Assembly (NCBI GenBank): GCA_964412845.1
Contig: CAYPQM010000084.1
Location: 1-29,803 of the forward strand
Reading direction: 5' to 3'
DNA length: 29,803 nucleotides
Source: JAWWPY01 sp964412845
GTDB taxonomy: Bacteria; Actinomycetota; Actinomycetes; Streptosporangiales; Streptosporangiaceae
Part shown: piece after piece, positions 1 through 9,581 of the stretch
How the letters are laid out: the number at the start of each line of letters is the position of its first letter
Numbering within the stretch: position 1 is the stretch's first letter
Notes under the pieces: model-generated
Told to the model about the DNA's origin: nothing
The model's database searches: none
What the model saw: the letters and a program-made list of their open reading frames with translations, nothing else
Translations under genes and position numbers: made by a program

Positions 1-1332
1 CACGTAGCTGGTCACCCCGCCGGGCACCGCGATAGTGCGCTGGTAGCCGTGGGCATGGCCGTTGAAGACGAGATCGACGCCGTTGTTGTTGAGCAACTGC
101 TCCAGGCTGCCCGCCGAGCCCGGCGTGCTGCCCAGGTACCGGTCACTGGGCTCGGCCGACGTGTCGGAGTAGAGCGGGAAATGGAAGAACGCGAACTTCA
201 GCCCGCCCTGATGGGCCGCCAGGTCGTTGACCAGCCATTTGTGCTCAGCGGACGACGCCGTCCAGTGCGCATCGTGGTCAACCTGGTAGATGGCGCACGA
301 CGAGCCGCACGGCCCGCCGGTCGCTGTTCCGGGATTGGTGTCCGACCAGGACGCGTCGAGCAGGTAGAACCGCGCCCCGCCGGTCGAGAACGCGTAATAG
401 GAGGTCGGGTAGCTGGCCGCGGTGGAACCGTCGATCGACGGATACGCCACCGGCGCGTATATGCCGTCCGCGGAAGTCAGCGGCTCAGGCCAGTTCGACA
501 GGAAAGTGGTGTTCCGGCCATGATTGCCGCTGACCGGGAACAGCGGCACGCTCTGCCCCGGAACTGCCCAGTAGGAGGGGCCGAACACGGCGCTGATGTT
601 CATCGCCACCTGGTTGAGATCCCCGTACGTGGCCTGGCTGCCGTCCGGATAGCCGAGATCCCCGGCCGAGATCGCGAACCGGGCGCCGCTCTGGGCAATC
701 TGGTGATCCACCCCCTTCTGGTTGGCGTTGATCGCGCCGTTGTTGACGCCGCTGTTGGTGGTGTCCCCCCAGTCGGCCAGGACGTCGAACGTCAGCGGCC
801 CGGTGCCGGCCGCGGTCTGCAGGGTGGTGAACGCCGGTGCTGGGTTGGCCGCGCCCAGCAGGTCCACCGGGCTGGAACCGCCCGTGGTCACCCGGTAGCA
901 ATAGCCGGTTGACGCCGACAACCCGGTCACGGCCACCGAGTTCTGGTACTCCGTCGCGCTGCCGACCTTGAACGACGTGCCCTTCGCCGCGGTGACCGAG
1001 TGCGCGCCGCAACTACCCACCGGGCCGTAGCTGACGGCTTCCTGGCCCTGGGCCGTGGTCGCCCAGGTCACCTCGACCGACGAGGCGGTCAGGTCAGTCA
1101 GGTACGGCGCCCTGGTCAGCAGCGCGCTGGCACCAGGCAGGCCGGCCGGTCCGCTGGCCGCCGGCAGGCCCGCTGACGCACCGACCAGCGGCCCGAGCAG
1201 TGCCGCCGCCGCGATCCCCAGCGCAGCCAGCACCCAGCCGCCGCGGCGAAGCGACCGGGCCCGGATGACCTGGCCCCATCGCGTTCTGCGATGCCGGCCT
1301 TTCCCGCAATGCGGTTCCCCCGTGCCGAACAT
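1..1332 (-). CDS. Secreted purple acid phosphatase-like metallophosphoesterase (C-terminus cut by window edge)
   Basis: Metal-dependent phosphoesterase, probably exported; 444 codons are visible and the C-terminus lies beyond the left edge. The ATG is preceded by AGGGGG 8-9 nt upstream. The N-terminus has Arg-rich residues, then a hydrophobic stretch at about residues 33-52 (WVLAALGIAAAALLG...), so it is a signal peptide or anchor. Next comes a fibronectin-III-like purple acid phosphatase N-domain (RAPYLTDLTASSVEVTW). The catalytic domain shows the metallophosphoesterase blocks in order: LADWGDT, AGDLGYPDG, SGNHG and, near the edge, FNGHAHGYQR (GHxH). The family uses a dinuclear metal centre to hydrolyse phosphomonoesters. 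The substrate cannot be told from sequence. The gene stands alone here, downstream of trpEG on the same strand with a 275-nt gap. Confidence 0.88.
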   Translation of the reverse strand, partial: MFGTGEPHCGKGRHRRTRWGQVIRARSLRRGGWVLAALGIAAAALLGPLVGASAGLPAASGPAGLPGASALLTRAPYLTDLTASSVEVTWATTAQGQEAVSYGPVGSCGAHSVTAAKGTSFKVGSATEYQNSVAVTGLSASTGYCYRVTTGGSSPVDLLGAANPAPAFTTLQTAAGTGPLTFDVLADWGDTTNSGVNNGAINANQKGVDHQIAQSGARFAISAGDLGYPDGSQATYGDLNQVAMNISAVFGPSYWAVPGQSVPLFPVSGNHGRNTTFLSNWPEPLTSADGIYAPVAYPSIDGSTAASYPTSYYAFSTGGARFYLLDASWSDTNPGTATGGPCGSSCAIYQVDHDAHWTASSAEHKWLVNDLAAHQGGLKFAFFHFPLYSDTSAEPSDRYLGSTPGSAGSLEQLLNNNGVDLVFNGHAHGYQRTIAVPGGVTSYV

Positions 1333-1607
1333 GCGAATAGTCCCCCTTTTAACAGGCAGCACAGCGCGACTTCCCATGACTGCGGGAAGCGCGATGACCC
1401 AGGTGATGAGCGTGCAGCCCAGACACCGGCACAGGACGGGCAGGAGGCCGCGGCCGGGCAGGCGTGCATTCAGCCAGGGCGGCTAAATGTAACGCGGGGG
1501 ACGTTCATTGACTCGCTTAGGTGTAGTTGCAGGCAAAGAAGCAAGGTAATTCACCCTGATATCCAGAGCACGGCCCCTTTATGGCTATTTACCGCTGTCC
1601 GTGAGCA
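1333..1607. other. Non-coding gap between trpEG and the phosphatase
   Basis: 275 nt, more AT-rich than the flanking genes, especially about 1490-1600. It presumably holds the end of the trpEG transcript and the promoter of the phosphatase gene. I could not find a convincing -35/-10 pair or a strong terminator hairpin. Short open frames crossing it lack codon bias or recognisable motifs. Confidence 0.5.
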
Positions 1608-3938
1608 TCAGGGAACGAGCGTGCGGGCGGCGCGGGCCCGGCACAGCCGCAGGACATTCGCGACAACCTGATGCCCGACCCCCCCGGAGGCGGTCAGGAT
1701 CGACTCGGGGTGGAACTGCACGGCCCAGCGGCCCGCCGCCTCGTCCTCGATCGCCATGACGACCCCGTCGGGTGTCACCGCAGTCACCTCGAAGCCCTCC
1801 TTGACCTGGCCGGGCACCGCGTACAGCGAGTGATACCGCGCCGCGGTGAACTCCTGCGGCAGGCCGGCCAGCAGCCCGCCAGGCGCGCCGCCGTCCGCGG
1901 CGCCGTCGGGCGGCGGGCCGGCTGCGGTGCGCAGCACCAGGCCCGGCTTGCCGTGCACCGGCTCCGGCAGCAGCGCGAGGTCTCCCCCGGCGTGCTCCAC
2001 CATCGCCTGCAACCCCAGGCACACGCCGAACGCCGGCAAGCCCCGGGCGTCCAGGTCGGCCAGCAGGGCGTCGCAGGCGAAGTCGGACGGCCGGCCCGGG
2101 CCAGGCGACAGCACGACCAGGTCCGGCGCGAAGTCATCCAGCGCCGCCGGGGCAAACCCGGCCCGCAGCGTCGCCACCTGGGCACCCTGCTCCCGGAAGT
2201 AGCTCGCCAGGGTGTGCACGAACGAATCCTGGTGATCCACCAGGAGCACCCGCATGCCATCCCCCGGCAACTCGCCCGGACCCGTGGCAGGCCGGGTGGT
2301 GCCGGGTTTCCGTGCGGCGCAGCGGGTCTTCCCGGCAGCCGCTCCCGCCTCCGCCAGCGTTTCCAGCAGAGCGCGTGCCTTCAGCTCGGTCTCCCGTTCC
2401 TCGGCCAGCGGATCGGAATCGAACAGCAGGGTGGCGCCCGCCCGCACCGCGGCCACGCCGTCGCGGATGTGCGCGGTGCGCAGGGTGAGCCCGGTGTTCA
2501 TCGCGCCGTCGAAGCCGATCATCCCGACCGCCCCGCCGTACCAGCGGCGGGGCCCGCCCTCGTGATCCTCGATGAACTGCATCGCCCAGGTCTTCGGCGC
2601 GCCGGTCACCGTGACCGCCCACATGTGGGACAGGAACGCGTCCAGCGCGTCGAGGCCGGGCCGCAGCCGTCCCTCAATGTGATCGACGGTATGGATGAGG
2701 CGGCTGTACATCTCGATCTGCCGCCGGCCGATCACCTGCACGCTGCCGGGCACGCAGACCCGCGACTTGTCGTTGCGGTCCACGTCGGTGCACATGGTCA
2801 GCTCGGACTCTTCCTTGAGCGAATTGAGCAGCGAGCGGATGTTCTCCGCGTCTTCCAGCGGATCGGTGCCGCGGCGGATGGTGCCGGCGATCGGGCAGGT
2901 CTCCACCCGGTCCCCGGTGACCCGCACGTACATCTCCGGGGACGCGCCGACCAGGCACTCCCCTTCGCCCAGGTTGAAGAAGAACTCATACGGCGCCGGG
3001 TTGCGCTCGCGCAGCCGCTCGTAGAACGCGGCCGGGGACGCGCACGGGCCGTGGAACATGTGGCTGGGCGTCACCTCGAACAGGTCGCCGCGGCGGAACC
3101 GCTCCCTGGCCTGCTCCACGACATGGGCGAATGTGCCAGGAACCGGCGGGGCCGGCACCGCCCCGGCCAGGCCATCAGCCATCACGCTTCGTCCCCCGGC
3201 ACTGCCCTGCGCCCCCCTGAGCACCCGGCGGGCCGGCTCGGCGGGGGTATCCCGCGGCCGCCCTTGCGTGGACGTGCCGTCGATGGTGGTGAACTCGTAG
3301 CGGTACCGGATCGCCTCCTCGCGCTTGCGGTCCAGCACGTACAGCTCATCGGGCAGGTGCAGGACCAGGTCACGCTGATCATCGGGACGGTCGCTGCGCA
3401 GCGTCACCGGCTCGAACTGGAAGGCCAGGTCGTAACCGAACGCGCCGTACAGGCCCAGGTGCGGGTCGTCACTCGCGAACGCCGCGATGACCTCGCGCAG
3501 GGCGGAGAACACGGTGGGGCGCCGGCTCCGGTCCTCCTCGGCCACCAGGCCTGCCGGTTCGGGGACGACCACCTCCATGCCGGGGCCGGCGCTGCCTGGG
3601 ACCGGGCTGTCTTGGACCGGGGTGCCGGCCCGGAGCAGAGCCGGGATCAGCACCGGAAGCAGCACCTCGCCCCGGGGGTTCAGCGCCCGCACCGAAATCC
3701 GCCTGCCCCGCGCCACGATCTCGGCGCAGGGGTTCACATAAGCCATGTGCCAGCGGCTGTACCGGCCTGGGTACTCCATGCCGGAACTGAGCACGCCGCC
3801 CCGCCGGTCATCGACCTGCGCGCAGATGTCGGCCAGCGCCGACGGGCTGAACGGCTCAGCGGTGCGGGTCACCCGGACGCCGCCCGCGGTGACGAAATCC
3901 GTCTGGTCATCCTGCTTACCGTGTACTGCCGGATCCAC
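1608..3938 (-). CDS. trpEG: Anthranilate synthase, fused TrpE-TrpG (glutamine-hydrolysing)
   Basis: Converts chorismate plus glutamine to anthranilate, the first step of tryptophan synthesis; both subunits are on one 776-residue chain. The N-terminal half is the chorismate-utilising domain, with YPGRYSRWHMAYVNP near residue 56, the PIAGTIRRG motif, and CTDVDRNDKSRVCVPGS. The glutamine amidotransferase class I domain starts at about Met562 (MRVLLVDHQDSFVHT), with LSPGPG, the nucleophile Cys640 in GVCLGLQ, and His743/Glu745 in QFHPES, so the triad is intact. Start is GTG at 3938 with GGGAG just upstream. PhzE or aminodeoxychorismate synthase are alternatives with similar folds. The Trp-rich leader peptide and attenuator upstream favour true anthranilate synthase for tryptophan supply. 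The fused form is known in some rhizobia, Azospirillum and streptomycetes. Confidence 0.93.
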   Translation of the reverse strand: MDPAVHGKQDDQTDFVTAGGVRVTRTAEPFSPSALADICAQVDDRRGGVLSSGMEYPGRYSRWHMAYVNPCAEIVARGRRISVRALNPRGEVLLPVLIPALLRAGTPVQDSPVPGSAGPGMEVVVPEPAGLVAEEDRSRRPTVFSALREVIAAFASDDPHLGLYGAFGYDLAFQFEPVTLRSDRPDDQRDLVLHLPDELYVLDRKREEAIRYRYEFTTIDGTSTQGRPRDTPAEPARRVLRGAQGSAGGRSVMADGLAGAVPAPPVPGTFAHVVEQARERFRRGDLFEVTPSHMFHGPCASPAAFYERLRERNPAPYEFFFNLGEGECLVGASPEMYVRVTGDRVETCPIAGTIRRGTDPLEDAENIRSLLNSLKEESELTMCTDVDRNDKSRVCVPGSVQVIGRRQIEMYSRLIHTVDHIEGRLRPGLDALDAFLSHMWAVTVTGAPKTWAMQFIEDHEGGPRRWYGGAVGMIGFDGAMNTGLTLRTAHIRDGVAAVRAGATLLFDSDPLAEERETELKARALLETLAEAGAAAGKTRCAARKPGTTRPATGPGELPGDGMRVLLVDHQDSFVHTLASYFREQGAQVATLRAGFAPAALDDFAPDLVVLSPGPGRPSDFACDALLADLDARGLPAFGVCLGLQAMVEHAGGDLALLPEPVHGKPGLVLRTAAGPPPDGAADGGAPGGLLAGLPQEFTAARYHSLYAVPGQVKEGFEVTAVTPDGVVMAIEDEAAGRWAVQFHPESILTASGGVGHQVVANVLRLCRARAARTLVP

Positions 3939-3979
3939 TGGGGCTCCCTGCCTCAGGCCGGGCGCCAGCGAACGCGAGA

Positions 3980-4044
3980 AAGCGACCGCCGCTGCCCGGG
4001 CGATCGCTTCTGGTATGCGCGAACCAGGACCGCCTTACCGGCGG
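3980..4044 (-). promoter_or_regulatory. Transcription attenuator of trpEG
   Basis: Read on the minus strand, the leader peptide's stop codon lies in the loop of a 5-bp hairpin (arms 4040-4044 and 4030-4034, CCGCC/GGCGG). The second arm, continuing to 4029, can instead pair with 3999-4004 (GGCGGU with AUCGCC), giving an antiterminator. If it does not, 3999-4009 pairs with 3980-3990 in an 11-bp stem with one G-U pair and an 8-nt loop, followed by UUCUC: an intrinsic terminator 40 nt before the trpEG start. This is the 1:2, 2:3, 3:4 layout of ribosome-mediated attenuation. Pairings were seen by eye; no folding energies were computed. Attenuation of a fused anthranilate synthase gene has been reported in Streptomyces venezuelae. 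Confidence 0.85.
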
Positions 4045-4076
4045 CGCCACCACTGGAGGTTGCGGCTGGGTCGCAT
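4035..4076 (-). CDS. trpL: trp leader peptide (13 aa, two adjacent Trp codons)
   Basis: ATG at 4076 opens a 13-residue peptide, MRPSRNLQWWRRR, ending in TAA at 4035-4037. Two consecutive TGG codons at residues 9-10 would stall a ribosome when charged tRNA-Trp is scarce, which frees the downstream region to form the antiterminator. There is no good Shine-Dalgarno sequence. TAAGCT (fitting TANNNT) lies 6 nt before the ATG, so the transcript may be leaderless and begin at or next to the start codon; that is an inference, since no matching -35 is evident. The leader stop is 96 nt from the trpEG start. Confidence 0.85.
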   Translation of the reverse strand: MRPSRNLQWWRRR

Positions 4077-4110
4077 GGGGTGAGCTTACCGGGCCGCGCC
4101 CCGGCGCGCC

Positions 4111-4136
4111 ACCGGGCCCACGGCCGTGGGCCCGGT
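4111..4136 (-). terminator. Terminator-like perfect palindrome after ftsH
   Basis: A perfect self-complementary stretch of 13-nt arms (ACCGGGCCCACGG and its complement) begins 12 nt after the ftsH stop. It would form a very GC-rich stem with a tight loop. No U-run follows on the minus strand, which is common for actinobacterial terminators. It separates ftsH from the trp leader region. Confidence 0.6.
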
Positions 4137-4148
4137 TTCCTGCCGGTC

Positions 4149-6158
<2,010 letters not shown>

Positions 6159-6209
6159 GGAATATTCATACGCTGTAATCGCCCATCACGCGTAATTGCG
6201 TGTCCTGGG

Positions 6210-7196
6210 TCAGAACTCCACCCAGCGGCCGGCCCCAGATTGCGATGCCTTCCGGTAGAGGTGGGCCGCCGCCGCCAGGTCCTCCACGGCGAGGCCGAGC
6301 GACTCGAACACGGTGATCTCACGCTCGGCACGGCGTCCCGGCGCGGCGCCGGTGAGTACCTCGCCGATCTCCGCGCGGATGTGGCCGGCCTCGATCGCGC
6401 CCTCGGCCACGGCGAGCAGGAAGTCCCCCGACTCGCTGCCGACGGACTCCCGGCTGTCCACGAAGAGCGCCGCGTCAGCCATTGTCGCGGTGTCAATCTC
6501 GCGGGCCGCCGGGAGGCACGCGCCGACCGCGTTGATGTGTGTCCCGTCGGCCAGCCACTCTCGCTGCAGCACCGGCGTGGCCGACGAGGTCGCGGTCACC
6601 ACGATGGATGCCCCGTCCACCGCTTCCCGGACGTCACCGCACGCCAGCACGGGAACCGCCAGCTGGTCGCCGAGTTCCCCGGCGAGCCGGGCCGCCGGGC
6701 CGGCCTGGCGGCCGGCTATCCGGATCCCGGCCAGCGGCCGGGATGCCGAGATGGCCAGCGCATGGGCCCGGGCCTGGACGCCGGTGCCGACGATCGCGAG
6801 GTGCGCCGCGCCCGGCCGGGCCAGCAGGCTGGTGGCGACCACCGACACCGCAGCGGTCCGGATCTCGGTCAGCGCCGACCCGTTCACCAGGGCGAGCAGT
6901 TCCCCGGTCCGCGCGCTGGACAGCAGGACCCCGCCCTGGTGCGCGTCCTTGCCCAGCGCGGGGTTGCCCGGGAAGATGCAGATCGCCTTCAGCCCGTAGG
7001 CCGGGTCGTCTCCAGCCAGGAAGGACGGCATCAGCGCCATCAGCCCGGCTGAGCCGGGCGGCCGGATGATGGTGCGCAGTGGCTGATGTGCTTCCCCGCG
7101 GGCCAGTGCCGTGAGCGCCCCGCGCATGACGTCCGCGCACTCGCCGTAGGGCAGCAGGTCGTAGACCTCGCTGGCGCCGAGCACCAAGAGTTTCAT
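6210..7196 (-). CDS. Ornithine cyclodeaminase / mu-crystallin family protein
   Basis: NAD(P)-dependent family that includes ornithine cyclodeaminase (ornithine to proline plus ammonia), alanine dehydrogenase, ketimine reductases and siderophore-precursor enzymes. The protein has 328 residues, usual for the family. It shows the N-terminal MKLLVLGASEVYDLL strand, GLKAICIFPGNP in the substrate domain, and a Rossmann nucleotide-binding loop IVGTGVQARAHA, then TSSATPV and GACLPAAREID. I start at ATG 7196 (GGGGA a few bases upstream and a fit to the family N-terminus) and not at an in-frame ATG nine codons earlier. Substrate is not predictable. It lies 51 nt upstream of ftsH and 59 nt downstream of the DUF1003 gene on the same strand, with no obvious functional tie. 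Confidence 0.85.
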   Translation of the reverse strand: MKLLVLGASEVYDLLPYGECADVMRGALTALARGEAHQPLRTIIRPPGSAGLMALMPSFLAGDDPAYGLKAICIFPGNPALGKDAHQGGVLLSSARTGELLALVNGSALTEIRTAAVSVVATSLLARPGAAHLAIVGTGVQARAHALAISASRPLAGIRIAGRQAGPAARLAGELGDQLAVPVLACGDVREAVDGASIVVTATSSATPVLQREWLADGTHINAVGACLPAAREIDTATMADAALFVDSRESVGSESGDFLLAVAEGAIEAGHIRAEIGEVLTGAAPGRRAEREITVFESLGLAVEDLAAAAHLYRKASQSGAGRWVEF

Positions 7197-7255
7197 GTGT
7201 CCCCGCCTTCCCGCCGTGAGCATCTCACCTGGGCCGGCGTCCCCCGCGGACCGGC

Positions 7256-7882
7256 TCAGCCGGGGGCGGCCTGCGCGTCCTTGCTGACGATCGAGAGGAT
7301 CTTGCTGGTCGCCTCCATGATCTGCTGCTGCCGTCCTGGCATGTCCTTGATGGCGAAGTTGTCCAGGATGTCCAGCACCTGGTTCTGGCCGCGCAGGATG
7401 TCAAGTTGCAGCTTGCCCATTTCATGCAGGGCGATCAGGGTCTCGTGGTCGGCGAGCGCCCGCTTGTCGCTGGCCGTCTGCGCCCGGTTCGCGCTCACCT
7501 GCAGCGAGATCATGATGGATAGCTGCGGCAGGTTGAGGATGGTCAGCAGCAGTGGCCACGGGGTCTTGTCGAAGCCGATGACGTTCCCCGCGAACAGCCA
7601 GACGATGATGCCGATGCTGATGCCGAGGAACACCCACATCGACCCGCAGATCTTGTTGACCGCGTTGGCGATCTTGTCGAGCACGCTGGTGCCGCGGACA
7701 TGCTTGGACAGGACCAGCCTGGGCTTATGCAGTTCCGGTGCCGCGCGGATCTCCGCAGCGCGGGCCGCCGCGTGCGCTGCGGCCGCGTCGATCGACCTGA
7801 CCGCAGCGCCCGCAGTCGGGGCCGTGACAGCGTGCGGAGATTCAGGGCTGGGCCCAGCGGGCGGAGCCGTCGTGTCCGTCAT
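7256..7882 (-). CDS. DUF1003 family membrane protein
   Basis: A 208-residue protein with two closely spaced hydrophobic segments (VFLGISIGIIVWLFAG and WPLLLTILNLPQLSIMISLQV). These are followed by the family's NRAQTASDKRALADHETLIAL segment and an amphipathic C-terminal helix region with HEMGKLQLDIL. The N-terminal 80 residues are Ala/Pro-rich and probably disordered. Start at ATG 7882 is supported by GGAGG 8 nt upstream; an upstream in-frame extension would add an Arg-rich stretch that does not look like part of the family. DUF1003 has no established function. The two-helix hairpin suggests an inner-membrane protein. Confidence 0.85.
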   Translation of the reverse strand: MTDTTAPPAGPSPESPHAVTAPTAGAAVRSIDAAAAHAAARAAEIRAAPELHKPRLVLSKHVRGTSVLDKIANAVNKICGSMWVFLGISIGIIVWLFAGNVIGFDKTPWPLLLTILNLPQLSIMISLQVSANRAQTASDKRALADHETLIALHEMGKLQLDILRGQNQVLDILDNFAIKDMPGRQQQIMEATSKILSIVSKDAQAAPG

Positions 7883-8093
7883 GGAAAGAACCTCCCGATA
7901 TGCGCGCCGACATCCCGGCCGGGCCCGGTTGCGCCCCGGCTCCGGGAGACGATCGGGCACAACGTAGCGCCGCACAGCGCCGGGACCTGGCAACTATGTG
8001 GTAATCGTGACCACGCGGCGATCAGGCGCTGGACTAGATCGGGCACGCTGCGGAGTCGCGCTCGGCCGCTGGCGGCCAGCCAAGCCGCGCCTA
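7883..8093. other. Non-coding gap with no identified element
   Basis: About 210 nt between the DUF1003 gene and the recognisable part of the regulator relic. Its right part is Arg/Ala/Pro-rich in all forward frames and is probably decayed DUF5753 coding sequence, but I cannot align it. The helix-turn-helix region expected upstream of a DUF5753 domain is absent. Confidence 0.4.
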
Positions 8094-8472
8094 GACGATC
8101 CACCCGGTCGCGGCGCTGCCGTCCCGGCCGGAGTCGGACGAGGGGGCTCTTCGCCGGCCGGTCGGAGACGCGAAGGTGATGCACGGGCAGCTAGCCCGGA
8201 TGATCGAGGCGGCCAGGAATCCGAGGATCAAGATTCTTATTGTCCCGCTGTCCGTGGGTGCGCATGCCGGGCTGTCGGGTCACTTCGTGATTGCGGGCTT
8301 TGATGACGCTCCCGATATCGGGTACCTGGAAGCGGCGGCACGGGGGCAAATAAGCGATCAGCCCGACGTCATCAAGGCGTGTAGCTTGATGTTCGATACG
8401 TTGCGGGCCGAGGCTCTGGCGCCGAAGGCATCGCTTGAACTGATCTCGAAGGTGATGGAGACATGGAGTTGA
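8094..8472 (+). pseudogene. Relic of XRE-family regulator (C-terminal DUF5753 domain only, frameshifted)
   Basis: The intact frame gives LRRPVGDAKVMHGQLARMIE, then VPLSVGAHAGLSGHFVIAGF, and ends in LRAEALAPKASLELISKVMETWS. This is the characteristic end of DUF5753 proteins, which normally follow an N-terminal helix-turn-helix. Upstream, GALRRPV is preceded in the same frame by a garbled stretch and a TAG. The expected DDPP motif is found at 8094-8105 but in a different frame, so at least one indel has occurred. The N-terminal HTH half (about 100 or more residues) is missing altogether, so the gene cannot make a functional regulator. The terminal ATGs at 8176-8181 are internal codons of the old gene. 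Confidence 0.82.
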
Positions 8473-9392
8473 CCGGCGCCGTGTGGCGCTGGCGAGTTCG
8501 GCCTGTCCTGAGCTTTCACCTGCCGCCCATTCCACCACTGCGTGCTCATCGTGGAATACCCGGCCAGGGTAATTAAGCTGCGGTGGGAGTCGGGCCCGGA
8601 GAGGCTGCCGTGGTTCCCGGCGATGCGCGCCATGAGCTCGGTGTCCTCGCGGATCTCCGCCTCGGAAGGTGACAGCGAGATGACTGCCGTCAGGACGAAC
8701 GTCAGGATGCTGATACCGAGGATGAGCGGCAGCAGGAAGGACAGCGCGCTGGCGCCACCCGGCATGCTGGCCATCCCACCGGAAGCCGCGGCGCCGTACA
8801 CGTGCATGGCCGCCATGCCGGTGTAATGCATTCCGCTTACCGCCACGCCCATGATCATGGACGCGGCGAGAGTCGACCACAGCCTGTGCAGCCGCAGCGC
8901 GGCCCAGAGCGCGGCCGTCCCAGCGACCACGGCGATGAGCACGGACAGCAGCACCAGCCCCTTGCCGTAGCGCATTGTGTCAGGCATGCGCATCGCCGAC
9001 ATGCCCAGGTAGTGCATGCTCGCCACGCCGAGCCCGATGACCAGGCCGCCGGCCAGCAGCGGCCCTGGTCCGTCACCGCCGAATCCGACGATGAGCAGGC
9101 CGATGCTCACCACGGCCACCGCGACCAGCATGCTGACGATGGTGATCGGCACGTTGTAGCGGACGGTCTGGCCCGGGATGCTGAAGCCGAGCATGCCGAT
9201 GAAATGCATGCCCCAGACACCCGCGGTCCCGATAGACACCGCCGCCAGCAGCAGCCAGCGGAGCCGGGAAGCGCCCGGCAGGGCGCGGGCCCGCGTCGTG
9301 CACCGCAGGCCGAGGAAACAGCCCAGGACTGACATGACATAACCCAGGGCTGGCGTCAGCAGCCCGTACGAGAAGTTGTGGACAGCCACCAT
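8358..9392 (-). CDS. MHYT-domain integral membrane protein
   Basis: A membrane protein of about seven helices carrying three MHYT-type motifs: MHFIGM (62-67), MHYLGM (126-131) and MHYTGM (188-193). These are predicted in the family to bind a metal, possibly copper, at the outer face and to sense oxygen, CO or NO. There is no GGDEF/EAL output domain, so it is a stand-alone sensor or transporter-like form. Start is taken at ATG 9392 (GGGGGC about 8 nt upstream; a TTG lies directly before). After the last helix and the charged SPSEAEIREDTELMARI segment, the reading frame continues about 60 residues; the final ~44 are antisense to the XRE/DUF397 relic and are probably not original. The true family C-terminus would lie around residue 280-300. 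Confidence 0.85.
   Translation of the reverse strand: MVAVHNFSYGLLTPALGYVMSVLGCFLGLRCTTRARALPGASRLRWLLLAAVSIGTAGVWGMHFIGMLGFSIPGQTVRYNVPITIVSMLVAVAVVSIGLLIVGFGGDGPGPLLAGGLVIGLGVASMHYLGMSAMRMPDTMRYGKGLVLLSVLIAVVAGTAALWAALRLHRLWSTLAASMIMGVAVSGMHYTGMAAMHVYGAAASGGMASMPGGASALSFLLPLILGISILTFVLTAVISLSPSEAEIREDTELMARIAGNHGSLSGPDSHRSLITLAGYSTMSTQWWNGRQVKAQDRPNSPAPHGAGQLHVSITFEISSSDAFGARASARNVSNIKLHALMTSG
8463..8490 (+). pseudogene. Truncated start of a DUF397 gene
   Basis: ATG at 8463 overlaps the end of the regulator relic and encodes MELTGAVWR, the standard opening of DUF397 proteins, which are usually encoded directly after XRE/DUF5753 regulators. After about nine codons the similarity stops abruptly and the frame becomes unrelated, so only the 5' end survives. 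This marks the probable breakpoint next to the MHYT gene. Confidence 0.7.
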
Positions 9393-9558
9393 CAAGCCCC
9401 CGACCCCCTACGCGCCCGCCTCCGGCGCCGTCACTACCTCAGTTCGACGTACCAAGCATTACATGGCAGGTCAGTGTGGACTGGTGCAGTTTGCATAGAA
9501 GTAACAATCGATTTCATTTCTCGCCCGGAGTCAGCTGCCCCGCACTCCGTTGGCGCCC

Positions 9559-9577
9559 CGGGCGGGGTATGAGCCCG
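9559..9577 (-). terminator. Possible weak terminator after the SDR gene
   Basis: Arms CGGGC (9559-9563) and GCCCG (9573-9577) flank a 9-nt loop directly after the SDR stop on the minus strand. It is short and lacks a U-run, so this is a weak call. Confidence 0.3.
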
Positions 9578-9581
9578 TCCG

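Noticed and set aside
6187..6202. Hairpin CACGC/GCGTG upstream of ftsH
   Set aside because: The stem is only 5 bp with a 6-nt loop and no U-run; too weak to call a terminator or operator.
8176..8472. A genuine small protein of 98 residues
   Set aside because: The content is the C-terminal end of a DUF5753 domain, with upstream homology in two frames; no proper ribosome binding site stands before the internal ATGs.
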